DNA of 64,000 nucleotides from Leucocoprinus leucothites. Taxonomy: Eukaryota > Basidiomycota > Agaricomycetes > Agaricales > Agaricaceae. The position numbers were made by a program, and so were the translations under genes. The stretch is taken from NCBI GenBank assembly GCA_013368445.1, contig JAACJO010000006.1, forward strand, positions 124,001 through 188,000, given 5' to 3'. Position 1 is the stretch's first letter; every line of letters starts with the position of its first letter. Below the pieces are notes generated by a model. The model was not told the DNA's origin. It was given only the letters and a program-made list of their open reading frames with translations, and searched no databases. Shown in pieces: positions 10,127-20,433 of the stretch.

Positions 10127-10131
10127 ATATG
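10124..10131 (+). promoter_or_regulatory. ORF1 stop / ORF2 start junction TAAATATG
   Basis: ORF1 TAA at 10124-10126 and ORF2 ATG at 10129-10131 are two bases apart and in different frames. The same TAAATATG occurs at 6775-6782, 56022-56029 and, antisense, 24385-24392. Such tight coupling suggests ORF2 is translated by termination-reinitiation (known for several other LINEs; inferred here). Confidence 0.7.
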
Positions 10132-13100
10132 TCTGGTAAGAACAAACCCATCTCTTCTGTTCGTATCTATTCGCAAAACGTGGGACGCTCTTATGCCCTG
10201 GTTGATATTATACTTGAGTCCAAAAGCTGGACTACGATATCATTTTTCTACAGGAACCTCCATGGAATCACATTCGAAAAGCACCTTCTATGACTAACCC
10301 TGAAGGGGATGATGTCATAGGTGCTCCTATTCACCCTGAGTGGCTGTGTATGGTTTGCCCTACCAAGCCTAACGACCCCCGACCCCGTACTCTGACTTAC
10401 GTTCACAGACGCCTACTTCGCATGAGACCCATTCTTCGACAAGAGTGGATCAACCACCGCGACATACAAATCTTGGGACTGTTCAACCAGGGTAACTATA
10501 TTCATTTACTTAACATATACTCTGACTCGTCTTCGTTGGCGATCAATTTTCTTTCAACAAACTTCATCAACATCCCTAACATTATTTATATGGGTGGAGA
10601 CTTTAATTGTCGATCTCCAGAATGGGACCCTCTAACTACTTACGTCCCAATGTCAGCTATAACTCTAACGGAGTTGGTGGACAGCTTCAATCTCACAAGG
10701 TCCTCGCCAACCTCACCATCCCCCACTCATTTCTCTTCCATTGAAAGTCATGACAACTCGGTTATTGACCTCATTTTTTGCGCTAACAATTCCACTCCCC
10801 ATATTATCGATGTGAGCTTGAGGCTTCCAATGGACCATGCACCTTTAATTATGGACCTTCCAATCCATCCCGATTATATTAATTATAAAAAGCGCATACT
10901 ACCGAAAGACAGCGATGAAGAGGCAGCTTTCATTTCTCAAGCCTCTGAGCATCTAGCGGCTCTTGACTGCTCGGATATCCACTCTACTTCCTGTCTGAAC
11001 GATATCTCCAACTCCATTTCTCGAATCTTTAATGAATCTTGGAACACGAACTCTAAAACTGTATGGATCACTAACCGGTCAAAGGAATGGTGGAACCCCC
11101 ATTGTTCTGAGACTCTTCTTACCTACAGAAGAACAAAGGATCGAAAAGACTGGCAAGCATTCAGAGCGGCAACCAAAACCGCCAAACGCTCTTTTTTCGA
11201 TACACGAATTCACAAAATCGCATTGATCAACAAACGACCCTGGGATCTCATGGAATGGGTCAAACAATGCAAACTTCCTGCCATTGAGGGAATCCATTAT
11301 GAAGGGCGACCTTGCAACGACCTCCCAGACTTATGGAACGCACTCCATTCATCATATAACACAGCATCCGGCAGACCGGTAAGCTCTAACATTTTGAATG
11401 AAATGAAATCCCTTCCCCCTCGTTCCTAGGCAAACTTCTCTGCCCTTGAACTCACCGAATCCCTTTCTTCATGTGCTAACTCTTCAGCACCCGGACCTGA
11501 TCACGTCTTGTGGAAACATTTAAAGTCCATTGTCGCCCACAATGAATGCCTCAAAAATATAATACTCATTGCTAACGCATGCGTACGTCTCTCTTACTGG
11601 CTGAGTCACTTCAAGGACTCAGTCTCTATCATCATTCCCAAGCCAAATAAACCGGCCTATGATACACTGAAAGCGTTTCATCCCATTGTTCTACTAAACA
11701 CTTTAGGTAAATTGATCAAGAAGATGATCGCTCGCCGCATGCAGTATGAAGCGGTGTCTCTAGATGTTCTCCACCCTAATCAAATGGGCGGAGTTATCCA
11801 ACGATCCACTGAAGATGCAGGAGTATTCCTCACCCATATCATTTGGGCTGGATGGGCCAAAGGTATGGTTACAAGCATCTGTGCTTTCGATATCGCCCAA
11901 TTCTTCCCTTCCCTAAATCATGAGATCCTCACTAACATTCTACGGCGTCAGGGATTTGCCCCAGAGCTTGTTAATTTCTTTTCACATTACCTCATAGGTA
12001 GATCCACTCAATTCATGTGGAATACTTTCCTATCCAATGCCCATGACGCAGATGTTGGCATTGGGCAAGGTTCTGCTCTATCACCCATTCTATCCGCGCT
12101 TTATCTAGCGCCCCTCATGTTCATGTTCGACCAGCGTGCTCGCTTACAGTCTATCCCTTCTTCCCTTCTATCATTTGTCGATGATGGGCTTTGTATATCT
12201 CAAGTGAAGAATTATACTGACACTATTTCTTCCCTCAAATCAGCTTATTCCATCATTAACTCCATCTGCACCGATCTCGGACTTGTCGTTGAACACGATA
12301 AATCTGAGGTCTTTCACTTCTCCCGATGTCATAACGATTCTAATCCCCCCCTCGATTTATCTGACGTTGGCGGCCCTCTACTACATCCTAAGCATGTATG
12401 GCGGTACTTAGGTTTCTACTTTGACCGTCGACTATCATTTCAAGAACACGTTCGGTATTACTCTACCAAAGCATTATCCACAGTGAAAGCTATGGGTATA
12501 CTAGGCAATTCCACCCGAGGCCTCCTCCCTCTACAAAAACGTCTGCTCTATAGGTCATGCGTCGTCCCCGTGGCCATGTATGGATTCCGACTCTGGTACT
12601 TTGAAGGCGCTTGTAACAAGGCGCTCCTCAAGTCCCTTTCATCTATGCAAAGACGTGCTGCCCTCTGGATCACAGGCACCTTCCGTACTTCCCCATCAGG
12701 TGGTGCTGAAAGCATTGCTGGACTCGTTCCAATTCACCTCCATCTTTGTAAATTAGCTAATCGTTCCTCCTATCGAATCTCTACTTTACCCTCTAATCAT
12801 GCGTTATGTTCTCTCCTATCTGATAGTTTCTCTCTTAACTCCTCCCCTCATCCCCAATCGCTTTGCCTTCTCACTCCGGCCAAAAAAGCTAAAGTCAAAG
12901 GCCCTATTATCGATGTAGATAGTTCTCTTTCTCATCTTTCTGAGTCCTTTTCTCCATTTGCTCCCGAATCAAAACCTGGATCTCGTCTAATGGACATCTT
13001 TCCTGATTCCATTCACTTCCACCCTTGCAATCGCTCGGATAAACATGAAATGTATAAACATGTATCATCTCTCGATTCAATTTTTTCATCTTCTTCTTCC

Positions 13101-14081
13101 GATCGTAACTGTATTTCGGTTGTTACTGATGCTTCTGTTCCACTTGTAGGTTCCCTTCAGGCGGTTTCGGCAGCACATTTATATCGCGGCGGATGGCAAG
13201 TGTCCCATGCAAAACAGGCTAGTGGTCGAGCGTCGTCTACTGATGCCGAACTCTACTCCATTCGTATTGGCATCGCCAAGGCCATTTCCCTTCAATGCGA
13301 TCACATCATCCTCATCACCGACTGTCTCCCAGCAGCCAAGCTGGCAGTCGATCCCTCTATACATTCGAGCCAATCACACTCCATCCAAGTCTGCCGACTT
13401 TTATCCGACTGGCTCGCAGCCAAACCTTCTCGTTCTATTGACTTCTGGGATGTCCCTTCCAAATGGCGATGGAAGCCCCACCTTAAAGTCCATAAAGACG
13501 TCACTTCCACACGCATTCACGCCCCCCCTCGATTAAGTGCTACTCTCGATTTCTTGCGATGCAAAATTACCAACGACTGCCAGAAATCCTGGGAGTCCAC
13601 TTTCTGGAAGAAGAAATACTGCGGCAGTGGTTTCCTTCTTTCAAAAAAGAATCGCAAGTTCCTCATCCCCACTTATGTCAAGGGGGGCACCTGGCTTCCC
13701 TTAGCCAATGAATCGCCATCATTATGTGCGCGCATGTCCCGCGCCATCCTCAATCATGCTCCTATTGGAGCTTATCGTGAGAGGTTCTTCCCCCTCGAGC
13801 CCAAATCCTGTCGTTGTGGCCATTGCCTGGAAACACAACATCATATCCTGTGCTACTGCCCTCTCTATCCCTTCCGCACTCAATGGGTGCAATGCACTTT
13901 CCCTCAGTATGAGTTCCTTGTCAAGTTCTTGAAAAAGAACCCAGCTGCTTTTGCCTTCACTAATCATGACATGCGTCCACCGTTGCCTCAAGCTCCTGTG
14001 CCCACTGAACCAAATAAAGGTGAACTATATTCTTTCATTTCATCTCTTCTCTTTTCCTTTGAGTCCAATCTCTGTGTATGA
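10129..14081 (+). pseudogene. LINE-B ORF2 polyprotein, one frameshift and one stop
   Basis: About 1317 codons when read through. Endonuclease part: QNV, QEP, GGDFN and DHAP are visible, but the residue before DH is Met where the copy at 20434-24387 has Ser. RT: FDIAQFFPSLNH, GQGSALSP, FVDDG. RNase H: TDAS, STDAELYS, ITDCLP. A Cys/His motif (CRCGH...HHILCYC) lies near the C-terminus. One A is missing from the A-run at about 10221, shifting frame after codon 31, and TAG at 11427-11429 replaces the Trp of PRSWANFS. From 11430 to the stop it is open. This protein would nick the target and reverse transcribe element RNA there. Confidence 0.9.
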
Positions 14082-14283
14082 CACCTTGTTCAATAGTCTC
14101 TATCGAGTCTTTTCTATGTTGCTGAACTAATTGTGTATAGTCTCTGTCTTAAGTGGTCTCCGACCACTTCATGTACCCCCAGCTTGCTGTAGTGTACTGT
14201 CTGTTTGTAATATTTAGTTGAAAGCAGACTGTGATCAAGTACTGCTATATAAATTCATTGATTTTTTTTAAAAAAAAAAAAAA

Positions 14284-14304
14284 GAACAATCCGATTTCTT
14301 CTAA
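14284..14304 (+). repeat. Short LINE-B ORF2-start fragment
   Basis: About 21 bases matching codons 4-10 of ORF2 (KNNPISS), lying between the poly(A) of the LINE-B and copia sequence. Too short to be an insertion in itself; probably a scar of rearrangement. Confidence 0.6.
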
Positions 14305-14672
14305 AGACTCTCTTCACTGCCTCCATTGATTCCACCAACTCTGCTGTCCTCAATGGCACTACCATTGCTTCTGAGACCGCTTTTAGCATCTCCACACTCG
14401 CTGCTGACCTCTCACTCTGGCACCGTCGCTTTGCACACCATAATTATGCTGATGTGAAGAAGATGATACAGCAGGAACTGGTTACTGGGCTTAAAATCAA
14501 CTCCTCAGCTCAGCCTGATGCAGTTTGCAAGCCCTGCCTTGCTGGAAAGATGCACTCCCTTCCTTTCCTGCCCTCAGCCAACCACAATCATTCCCCACTC
14601 GAGTTGGTGCACTCAGACCTCCATGGACTGCTCCCAGTGCCTGCCCACAGTGGCTACAAGTACTGGATGACA
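14305..14672 (+). pseudogene. copia GAG-pre-integrase and start of integrase
   Basis: Frame around 14400-14672 reads LWHRRFAHHNYADVKKM, then CKPCLAGKMHSLPF (zinc-binding Cys residues) and LELVHSDLHG with the first integrase aspartate, ending KYWMT. This is the GAG-pre-integrase domain entering the integrase core of a Ty1/copia polyprotein. It resumes in the same orientation at 19691, the two edges sharing the duplication AAGTACTGGATGACA. The gag and protease parts and the 5' LTR are not in the window. Confidence 0.88.
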
Positions 14673-15021
14673 CCTCCTTGTCCTCTTACCACCACCATCG
14701 AAAGTTGGTGTTTGTTCTGAGGCATTCCTACATCGTCTATCTACAGTAATATGGGTAGGTGCAAGTCTAAAGCTACTGCCAACCAGTTTGCCACGTTCGA
14801 ATCCGAGTCCGCCGTCTCTGACGACAAGCTCAACATCACCAAGATGGCTGAAGATGACCACCTCGACCCCTATGACAACCCACTCAACGTGTGTGGGTTC
14901 TTCGGTCCCCCCCAGGCTGACATTCCGTCGCCTGGCCCCTCCCAACTGACCGCTGACATTCCGTCGCCGTCGGTTGCTCCTCCAGTGGCTGATGTTCCAT
15001 CGCCACTCAAACCCTTCACAG
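14673..15021 (+). mobile_element. hL-A 5' fragment at copia insertion site
   Basis: Starts CCTCCTTGTCCTCTTACC, the hL-A leader, immediately after the copia target duplication (14658-14672; partner 19689-19703). ORF1 ATG at 14751 reads MGRCKSKATANQ to SPLKPFTA, then joins inverted LINE-B at 15022. It differs from the hL-A head at 15310 by many transitions, so it is a separate copy. Together with 15022-19690 it forms one composite insertion bounded by a single duplication. Confidence 0.85.
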
Positions 15022-15029
15022 CTTGTTGA
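14751..15029 (+). pseudogene. hL-A ORF1 N-terminal fragment
   Basis: 90 codons of the N-terminal region (basic start, DDKLNITKM acidic segment, FFGPPQAD, two PSPG/ADIPSP repeats), ended by a stop just past the junction at 15022. Compared with the intact copy, changes such as Arg to Cys, Ala to Thr and Glu to Lys all fit C-to-T or G-to-A mutation. Confidence 0.82.
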
Positions 15030-15227
15030 AGTGTTCTGTAAGGGGTTTGGTGGATGCCTTATGGTCAGGAGGGTGAATGGGGGGCAGCATATTAGAGGTG
15101 CTTTTAGGGTTAGGTTTTGATGGCTGAGCCTGGCCATCAGAAGAAGGGTGCCCAACTGAATGCTCGAAGTTTCCATTCCCGTTCCTTGGAGTCACGTGAT
15201 TGGGAGGTGGAGGAGGGGCCTGGGAGA
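15022..15227 (-). mobile_element. LINE-B ORF1 fragment (inner end of right arm)
   Basis: About 206 bases of LINE-B ORF1 in antisense, matching SQAPPPPPNHVTPRNGNG through EHFNK. Mirror of 5405-5610. No leader or tail; bounded by an hL-A 3' cut on the left and an hL-A 5' end on the right. Confidence 0.88.
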
Positions 15228-15309
15228 CATCCCTCCTTGTCCTCTTACCACCACCATCGAAAGTTGGTGTTTGTTCTGAGGCATTCTCACATCGTCTATC
15301 TACATTACT

Positions 15310-15483
15310 ATGGGTAGGCGCAAGTCTAAAGCTACCGCAAATCAGTTTGCCCCATTCAAATCCAAGTCCGCCATCTCCAATGACGAGCTCAACATTGCCA
15401 AGATGACCGAAGACAACCACCTCGACCCCTATGACAACCCACTCAATGTGCATGGGTTCTTTGGCTCCCCCCAGGCTGATGTT

Positions 15484-15484
<1 letters not shown>
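15310..15484 (+). pseudogene. hL-A ORF1 N-terminus (right arm)
   Basis: Reads MGRRKSKATANQ through the DELNIAKM acidic segment and FFGSPQADVP, then runs into the T-run of the nested hL-C. It is the upstream part of the ORF1 resuming at 17810. Mirror of 5148-5322 apart from one transition. Confidence 0.85.
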
Positions 15485-15522
<38 letters not shown>

Positions 15523-17809
15523 ATGCGACCCTGGAGGGGTCGCAAATTTATAATGCGGTGCGCGATAGCAGTCCGCGCCCAACTACTACAACATGCAGAA
15601 AGTACCGCTACCAACTACACATCTACATAGCTAGGTATACATATACGAGTCCGAAGTCCACCTAGTACAAACGATATCTTCACGCAGTGGTACATAGTTC
15701 AAAATGAAAGCATAGTACAATACAAGTCGGGTTGTTCTGATTTACCGGCGGATGGGAATTGCACGGCATGGGTCTTGATGACCCACCATGCACAGCGTGG
15801 GGGCGGACAATGCAACCTGCAGGGAAGAGAACCCTACAGACACGACCGAGCGGCATCACGGCGATGGTTTTCAAGCCAAAGCCGGTCAAACTGGTGTTGC
15901 CAGAATGGGCACTTGCGATCGTCAGCTGCATGCGACTTGGCGCAGTTGACGCACTTGATATGAGGACAGGGATCCTCGGTGGGGGTGGGCGGAATAGGGG
16001 GATTGGCCTTCGGACTCCCCTTACAACAGCTCGAGTGGGAGCGGTGGTTCTCAGTACGATGAGGACTGCTGCAGGCAGTGCATTGTAACGCATGGGTGTG
16101 GCACGATGAGATAGAGTGACCCCAGCGCCAGCAATGCTGACACTGTGGACTGCCTGGGTGAGCGCGTGCAGCCCGGATGATGGACTGAACACCCTCAAAG
16201 TGGAGGTACTTGCCCAGGAGCTTCTTGGCGCTTGCTCCTGATTGAGAGTCCCAGAGGTCAAACCAGATGGTGGCGGTGTCGGCTCTGGTGGAGTTGCGCA
16301 TAATGCGCATGGAGGAAACATCTGCGAAAATGTCCTTGAAGGCGGACAATTGCATGCGGTCAGTCACATGAGTCGGCGTGATGCAGACACCGTTCACGAA
16401 GTAGGGGATGTCAAGGACCTTGAGGTAGGACCTCGACCTGGGGCAGCGCGTCTTGATTGCAAAGGGAGCGGTGAAGACGGAGGGGATGGAGGACTCAATG
16501 ACGTCACAGTCGGCGTCAGAGGGAACGGAGGAGGTGTGCAGCGTGATCATGCTGTACGCCTTGGTGATGTTCTCCACATGCAAGATCGACTTGGCGCAGG
16601 AGAGGGAGTCGTTGAGAAGGCGCATGGCCTTGTGATGGAGATAGGTGACCTCATCAGCACTGCTGATAAAGTCGAGGAAAAGTTGGCGGCGGGTAGGGCC
16701 CGCGGTTGTTATGCGCGGCTTCCGGGTGGCGGGAGCGGCGGCTTGGGCAGCCTGATGCATAGCGGTGATGCGATCAGGGTCGAGATCGGGATGGGATTGC
16801 GCCAACTTAATGAGTGACGCAACCCTGGCGGGGTGGGCCGCCTTGGCAAAGGACTTCTTGACTGAGGTGGGAGGAGGGGGCGCTTTGGTGGGCGCTCACT
16901 GAGCTTGGCCATCAGACCTAACCCTAGCTTGGGGGGGGCCACTAGCGCGCACTTTAGCAGGCGCTTGCTTGGGCGGTAAGGTGGGACGGGCCGGGGCGGG
17001 CCAACAATCTGAGGGAGTCTGCTTGGGCGCTTCAGGGGAGCCCATGGCAATGTCACGTGGTTCCGCTTTGTCAGCGGATCCATGGATTGCCCCATGGGCA
17101 ACACGCATACGTTTAGGGTAGGCCTCCTCAACTTTGGTAGCACAGTCCCGAATGAAATCCGCAAATGTGTCCCATCCCTGGGCTCGCATTTGCTTGCTGG
17201 TGAGGGCCGTGTCGCCTTGGCCCCAGTTAAAAACTTCCGCAACCAGTCCAACAAGAGTCGGGATGATCACGGCGGTGGTGGCCTCTGGAAGAGGGCCTGA
17301 GGGAACGCTCCCAATGAAGCGGGAGAAGAAACGGATCCCAGCAAGAGCCTGGGTCTCAACAGACTCCTCAGTTGACCCGGAGGAGACAGCGGATGGCGGT
17401 GCTGGGGGGGGGAGGGCCTTTATGGGGTAGAACGTCTGTCCACCGGCAGTGAAGGGTTTTGGGGATGGCGACAGAATGTCAGCCGCGGGAGCGACCACCG
17501 ACCACGACGGAACGTCAGCGGCAGGCAGGGAAGAGGGACCAGGTGACGAAACGTCAGCCTGGGGAGGTCCAAAGAACCCGCGAACATTGTGGGGGTCGTC
17601 GTAGGGGTCAAGATGTTCATCCTCGGACATCTCAGCGATGTTGAGCTCGTCGGCGGAGGCCTCGGTGGACTCAGTAGATTGGTGGGAGGGGCCCTTAGAT
17701 TTAGACTTTCGCTTGCCCATGTAGAATAGGCAGAGATACAATGTAAACTAGACGTCTTAAAACAAACCAATGAATAGATGGTGGTGGTAAGAGGTCAAGG
17801 AGGGATGCT
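15485..17809 (-). mobile_element. hL-C half-LINE (right arm)
   Basis: Minus-strand mirror of 2823-5147: T-run 15486-15515, hairpin GCGACCC/GGGTCGC, bulged stem-loop, ORF1 17720-15834, leader ending GGGATG near 17808. Flanked by the 12-bp duplication AGGCTGATGTTC. Confidence 0.92.
15834..17720 (-). pseudogene. hL-C ORF1 (right arm), one in-frame stop
   Basis: Same protein as 2912-4798, including the TGA (here 16896-16898) that interrupts QRAP. Sharing this inactivating stop means the mutation predates the duplication of the arms. Upstream part 281 codons in the annotated frame, downstream part 323 aa with the conserved domain and three Cys/His motifs (CQHCWRWGH, CTACSSPH, CVNCAKSH). Confidence 0.88.
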
Positions 17810-19364
17810 AGGCTGATGTTCTGTCGCCTGGCCCCTCCCAACCAACTGCTGACATTTCGTCGCTGTCGGTTGCTCCCCCAGTGGCTGACATTCTGTTGCC
17901 ACTCAAACCCTTCACAGCTGGTGGAACCACCTTCTACCCTGTTGATGCGTAGCCAGCGAGCTGAAGATGAGCAGCATGCTGATCACCTCAAACTCTCTCA
18001 ATGCCAAGGGCTGGGAGATATTTGGAGATTTTCTGGGGGACTTCGGTCATAGGTTCTCAGCCGAGGCCTCCCCTAAAGCAACACGCGTCATCCACGAGGC
18101 GACCCATGGATCCGCTGACTCAGCGGGTCCACATGACATCGACATGGGCTCCCCCAAGGCGCCCACTTTACCCCCCCCAGATCGTCGGCCCGCCCCGGCC
18201 CGTCCCTCCCTACCGCCCAAGCTGGCGCCTGCAAAGGCCCGCGCTAGTGGCAAAGCGCCCATTCAAGTGCCCCCCGCTCCTAAGGTTAGGTCTGATGGCC
18301 AAGCCCGGCGAGGGCCCATCCCACCCTCAGTGGCTAAGAAGTCTTTTGCTGAGGTAGCCCGTACCCCAGCGTCTGCGGCAGTGCTTATCAAGCTAGCCCA
18401 GTCCCACCCCACTCTCGAGCCCGATCACGTCGCTGTGATGCATCAGGCCACCCTCGCTGATGCGCCTTCTGTGAAGAAGCCCTGCATGACCATGTCGGGC
18501 CCCACCCGACGCCAACTCTTCCTCGATTTCACTGGCAGTTCCAGTGACATCACCTACCTCCACCACAAGGCCATGCGCCTTCTCAACGATTCCCTCACTC
18601 ACGCAAAGAGCTCACTTCGCGTCGAGAACATTGCTCGGGTGTACAACACCATCTCGTTGTACACCAACTCTGTCGCCACCGATGCTGATGCGTCGGTGAT
18701 CGAATCCTCCCTCTCTTCAGCCTTCACTGCCCCATTTGAGCTGAAGACCAAACGCCCCAGGTCCAGGTCTTACCTCAAGATCCTGGATGTCCCTTACTAC
18801 ACAAGTGGTATTCGCACCACTCCGCAACACGTCACCAACCGCATGCATCTGTCTCCCTTCAAGGAGACATTCGCTAACGTATCCTCTGTGCGCATCATGT
18901 GCAACTCCACCAAAGCCGACACCGCCACCGTTTGGGTCGACCTTTGGGATTCTCAGTCCGGTGCTAACGCTAAGCGCCTGGTTGGCAAATACCTCAACTT
19001 CGACGGCATGCAGTCCATGATCAAGGCCGCGTGCACTCACCCCGGGACCCCCCAGTGTCAACGATGCTGGCGCTGGGGCCACACTACCACCACCTGTCGC
19101 AACCGTGCGCTCAGGTGCTCACAATGTGGTGGGCCACATCGGTCTGAGAATCACCGCACCACCTCCTCCTGCTGCAAGAGATCGCCGAAGGCCAACCCTC
19201 CCATCCAGCCCACACCCGCTGGGGATCCCTGTCCCCATATAAAGTGCGTCAATTGCGGCAAGGAACATGCTGCTACTGACCGCAAGTGCGCGTTCTGGCA
19301 CCACCAGTTTGATCAGGATTGGCTGCAAAGTCATTCTGGTTCTACTGGTCAGCCCCGGGCCTAG
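17810..19364 (+). pseudogene. hL-A ORF1, main part (right arm)
   Basis: After ADVLSPGPSQP... FYPVDA a deletion of about 210 bp joins to VASELKMSSM, shifting frame near 17948. From 17967 the frame is open for 465 codons to TAG at 19362-19364: ITSNSLNAKGW helix region, Pro/Ala linker, AKKSFAEVA, conserved domain, three Cys/His motifs, ending GQPRA. The run of 8 C at 18171-18178 keeps the frame here, whereas the left arm has 7. Confidence 0.86.
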
Positions 19365-19656
19365 GGGGAGCTCCCTAGTGTCAACGCATCATCCCCCATC
19401 CATCACCGGTTGCCGGATGGGCTCTCACCAACCACAAGGCCTGCCATCAGATGCAGTGATATCGGTATATGTCTCATTTCTTTGTACTTTGTTACATGCC
19501 TAGCCCCCCTTCTGTTGTCAATTCCTGTATTGTCTCGGACAGGACTATTATATATTCCTGGTTGTTTACTTTTGCGTAGTCGGTAGCAGTATCGGTTCCC
19601 TGTAGTAGATAGTCGGGCGCAGACTGCTATCGCGCACCGCGTTATAAATTCATTGA

Positions 19657-19690
<34 letters not shown>

Positions 19691-19693
<3 letters not shown>

Positions 19694-20219
19694 CTGGATG
19701 ACATTTATTGATGATTCTACGCATTTTCGAGCTGTCTACCTGCTTAGGGCCAAGTCAGAAGCCTTTAAAGCATTCAAGGAGTACAAGGCTTGGGCAGAGA
19801 ACCAGCTAGGAGCGAAAATTCGCACTCTACAGGATGATAAAGGTGGTGAATACATGTCCAATGCATTTTTGCAGTTTACCAAAGACTGTGGCATTGAGAG
19901 GTGTCATTCCACTTACAACAAGCCCCAGCAGAATGGCCTAGCTGAGAGAGCCAACAGGACTATGGGGGAATGCATTACAGCCATGTTAGCAGAGTCTGGA
20001 CTCCCTCCCTCATTCTGGGGCCACTGTATTGCTTCTATGGTCCATGTGTGGAATAGACTTCCTACAGCTCCTCTCCCCAACACTACACCCTTCCAGGCAT
20101 TTTTCAAGCGCAAACCAGACATTTCCCACCTCAGGGTATGGGGGTGCACTGCCTATGTGCATATACAGTGAGATAAGCGCAATTCCTTACAGCCTCATGT
20201 CAAAAAATACGTTTTTATT

Positions 20220-20221
<2 letters not shown>
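19691..20221 (+). pseudogene. copia integrase core
   Basis: Continues the copia frame from 14672: KYWMTFIDDSTHFRAVYLL, then QDDKGGEY and GLAERANRT, giving the D-35-E pair of a retroviral-type integrase; the first Asp is in VHSDLHG upstream. TGA at 20169-20171 replaces the Arg of QRDKRNSL; reading continues to KKYVFIG. The 3' edge is the LINE-B insertion point, with CGTTTTTATTGG at 20210-20221 repeated at 27220-27231. Catalytic residues are all kept, but the gene is broken by two insertions. Confidence 0.92.
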
Positions 20222-20257
<36 letters not shown>

Positions 20258-20270
20258 ATGAATTTATATA

Positions 20271-20292
20271 GCGGTGCTCGATCGCAGTCCGC
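20271..20292 (-). promoter_or_regulatory. 3'-terminal bulged stem-loop (LINE-B)
   Basis: In element sense GCGG-AC-TGC-GATCGA-GCA-CCGC. Same helices and AC bulge as the half-LINEs, different loop. Lies about 20 nt before the poly(A). Confidence 0.65.
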
Positions 20293-20433
20293 TTTCAACT
20301 AAATATTACAAACAGACGGTACACTACAGCAAGCTGGGGTACACGAAGCGGTCGGAGACCGCTTAAGACAGAGACTATACACGATTAGTCTAGCAACATA
20401 GATAAGACTCGAAGGAGACTATAGAACGAGGTG

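Larger units (their letters stand above)
7291..14283 (+). mobile_element. Near-complete autonomous LINE-B
   Basis: 5' leader from about 7291 (CCTCCTTTCCCTCTTACC, then a CACC/GGTG hairpin), ORF1 7370-10126, ORF2 10129-14081, 3'UTR with degraded terminal stem-loop, ATAAATTCATTGATTT end, poly(A) 14270-14283. Length about 7.0 kb. Left flank is the LINE-B remnant; right flank is a short ORF2-start fragment then copia. I could not find a matching target duplication, so one flank was probably rearranged. Confidence 0.92.
15228..19690 (+). mobile_element. hL-A half-LINE (right arm), split by an hL-C
   Basis: Leader CATCCCTCCTTG from 15228, ORF1 in two pieces (15310-15484 and 17810-19364), 3'UTR, poly(A) 19662-19690. 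The hL-C at 15485-17809 interrupts it, with duplication AGGCTGATGTTC at 15473-15484 and 17810-17821. Its 3' side enters copia at GTACTGGATGACA, matching the duplication at 14658-14672. Confidence 0.9.

Noticed and set aside
14673..15484. Twin-priming 5' inversion of a single LINE
   Set aside because: The inverted piece is LINE-B while the flanks are hL-A of two different copies, so a simple one-RNA inversion does not fit.
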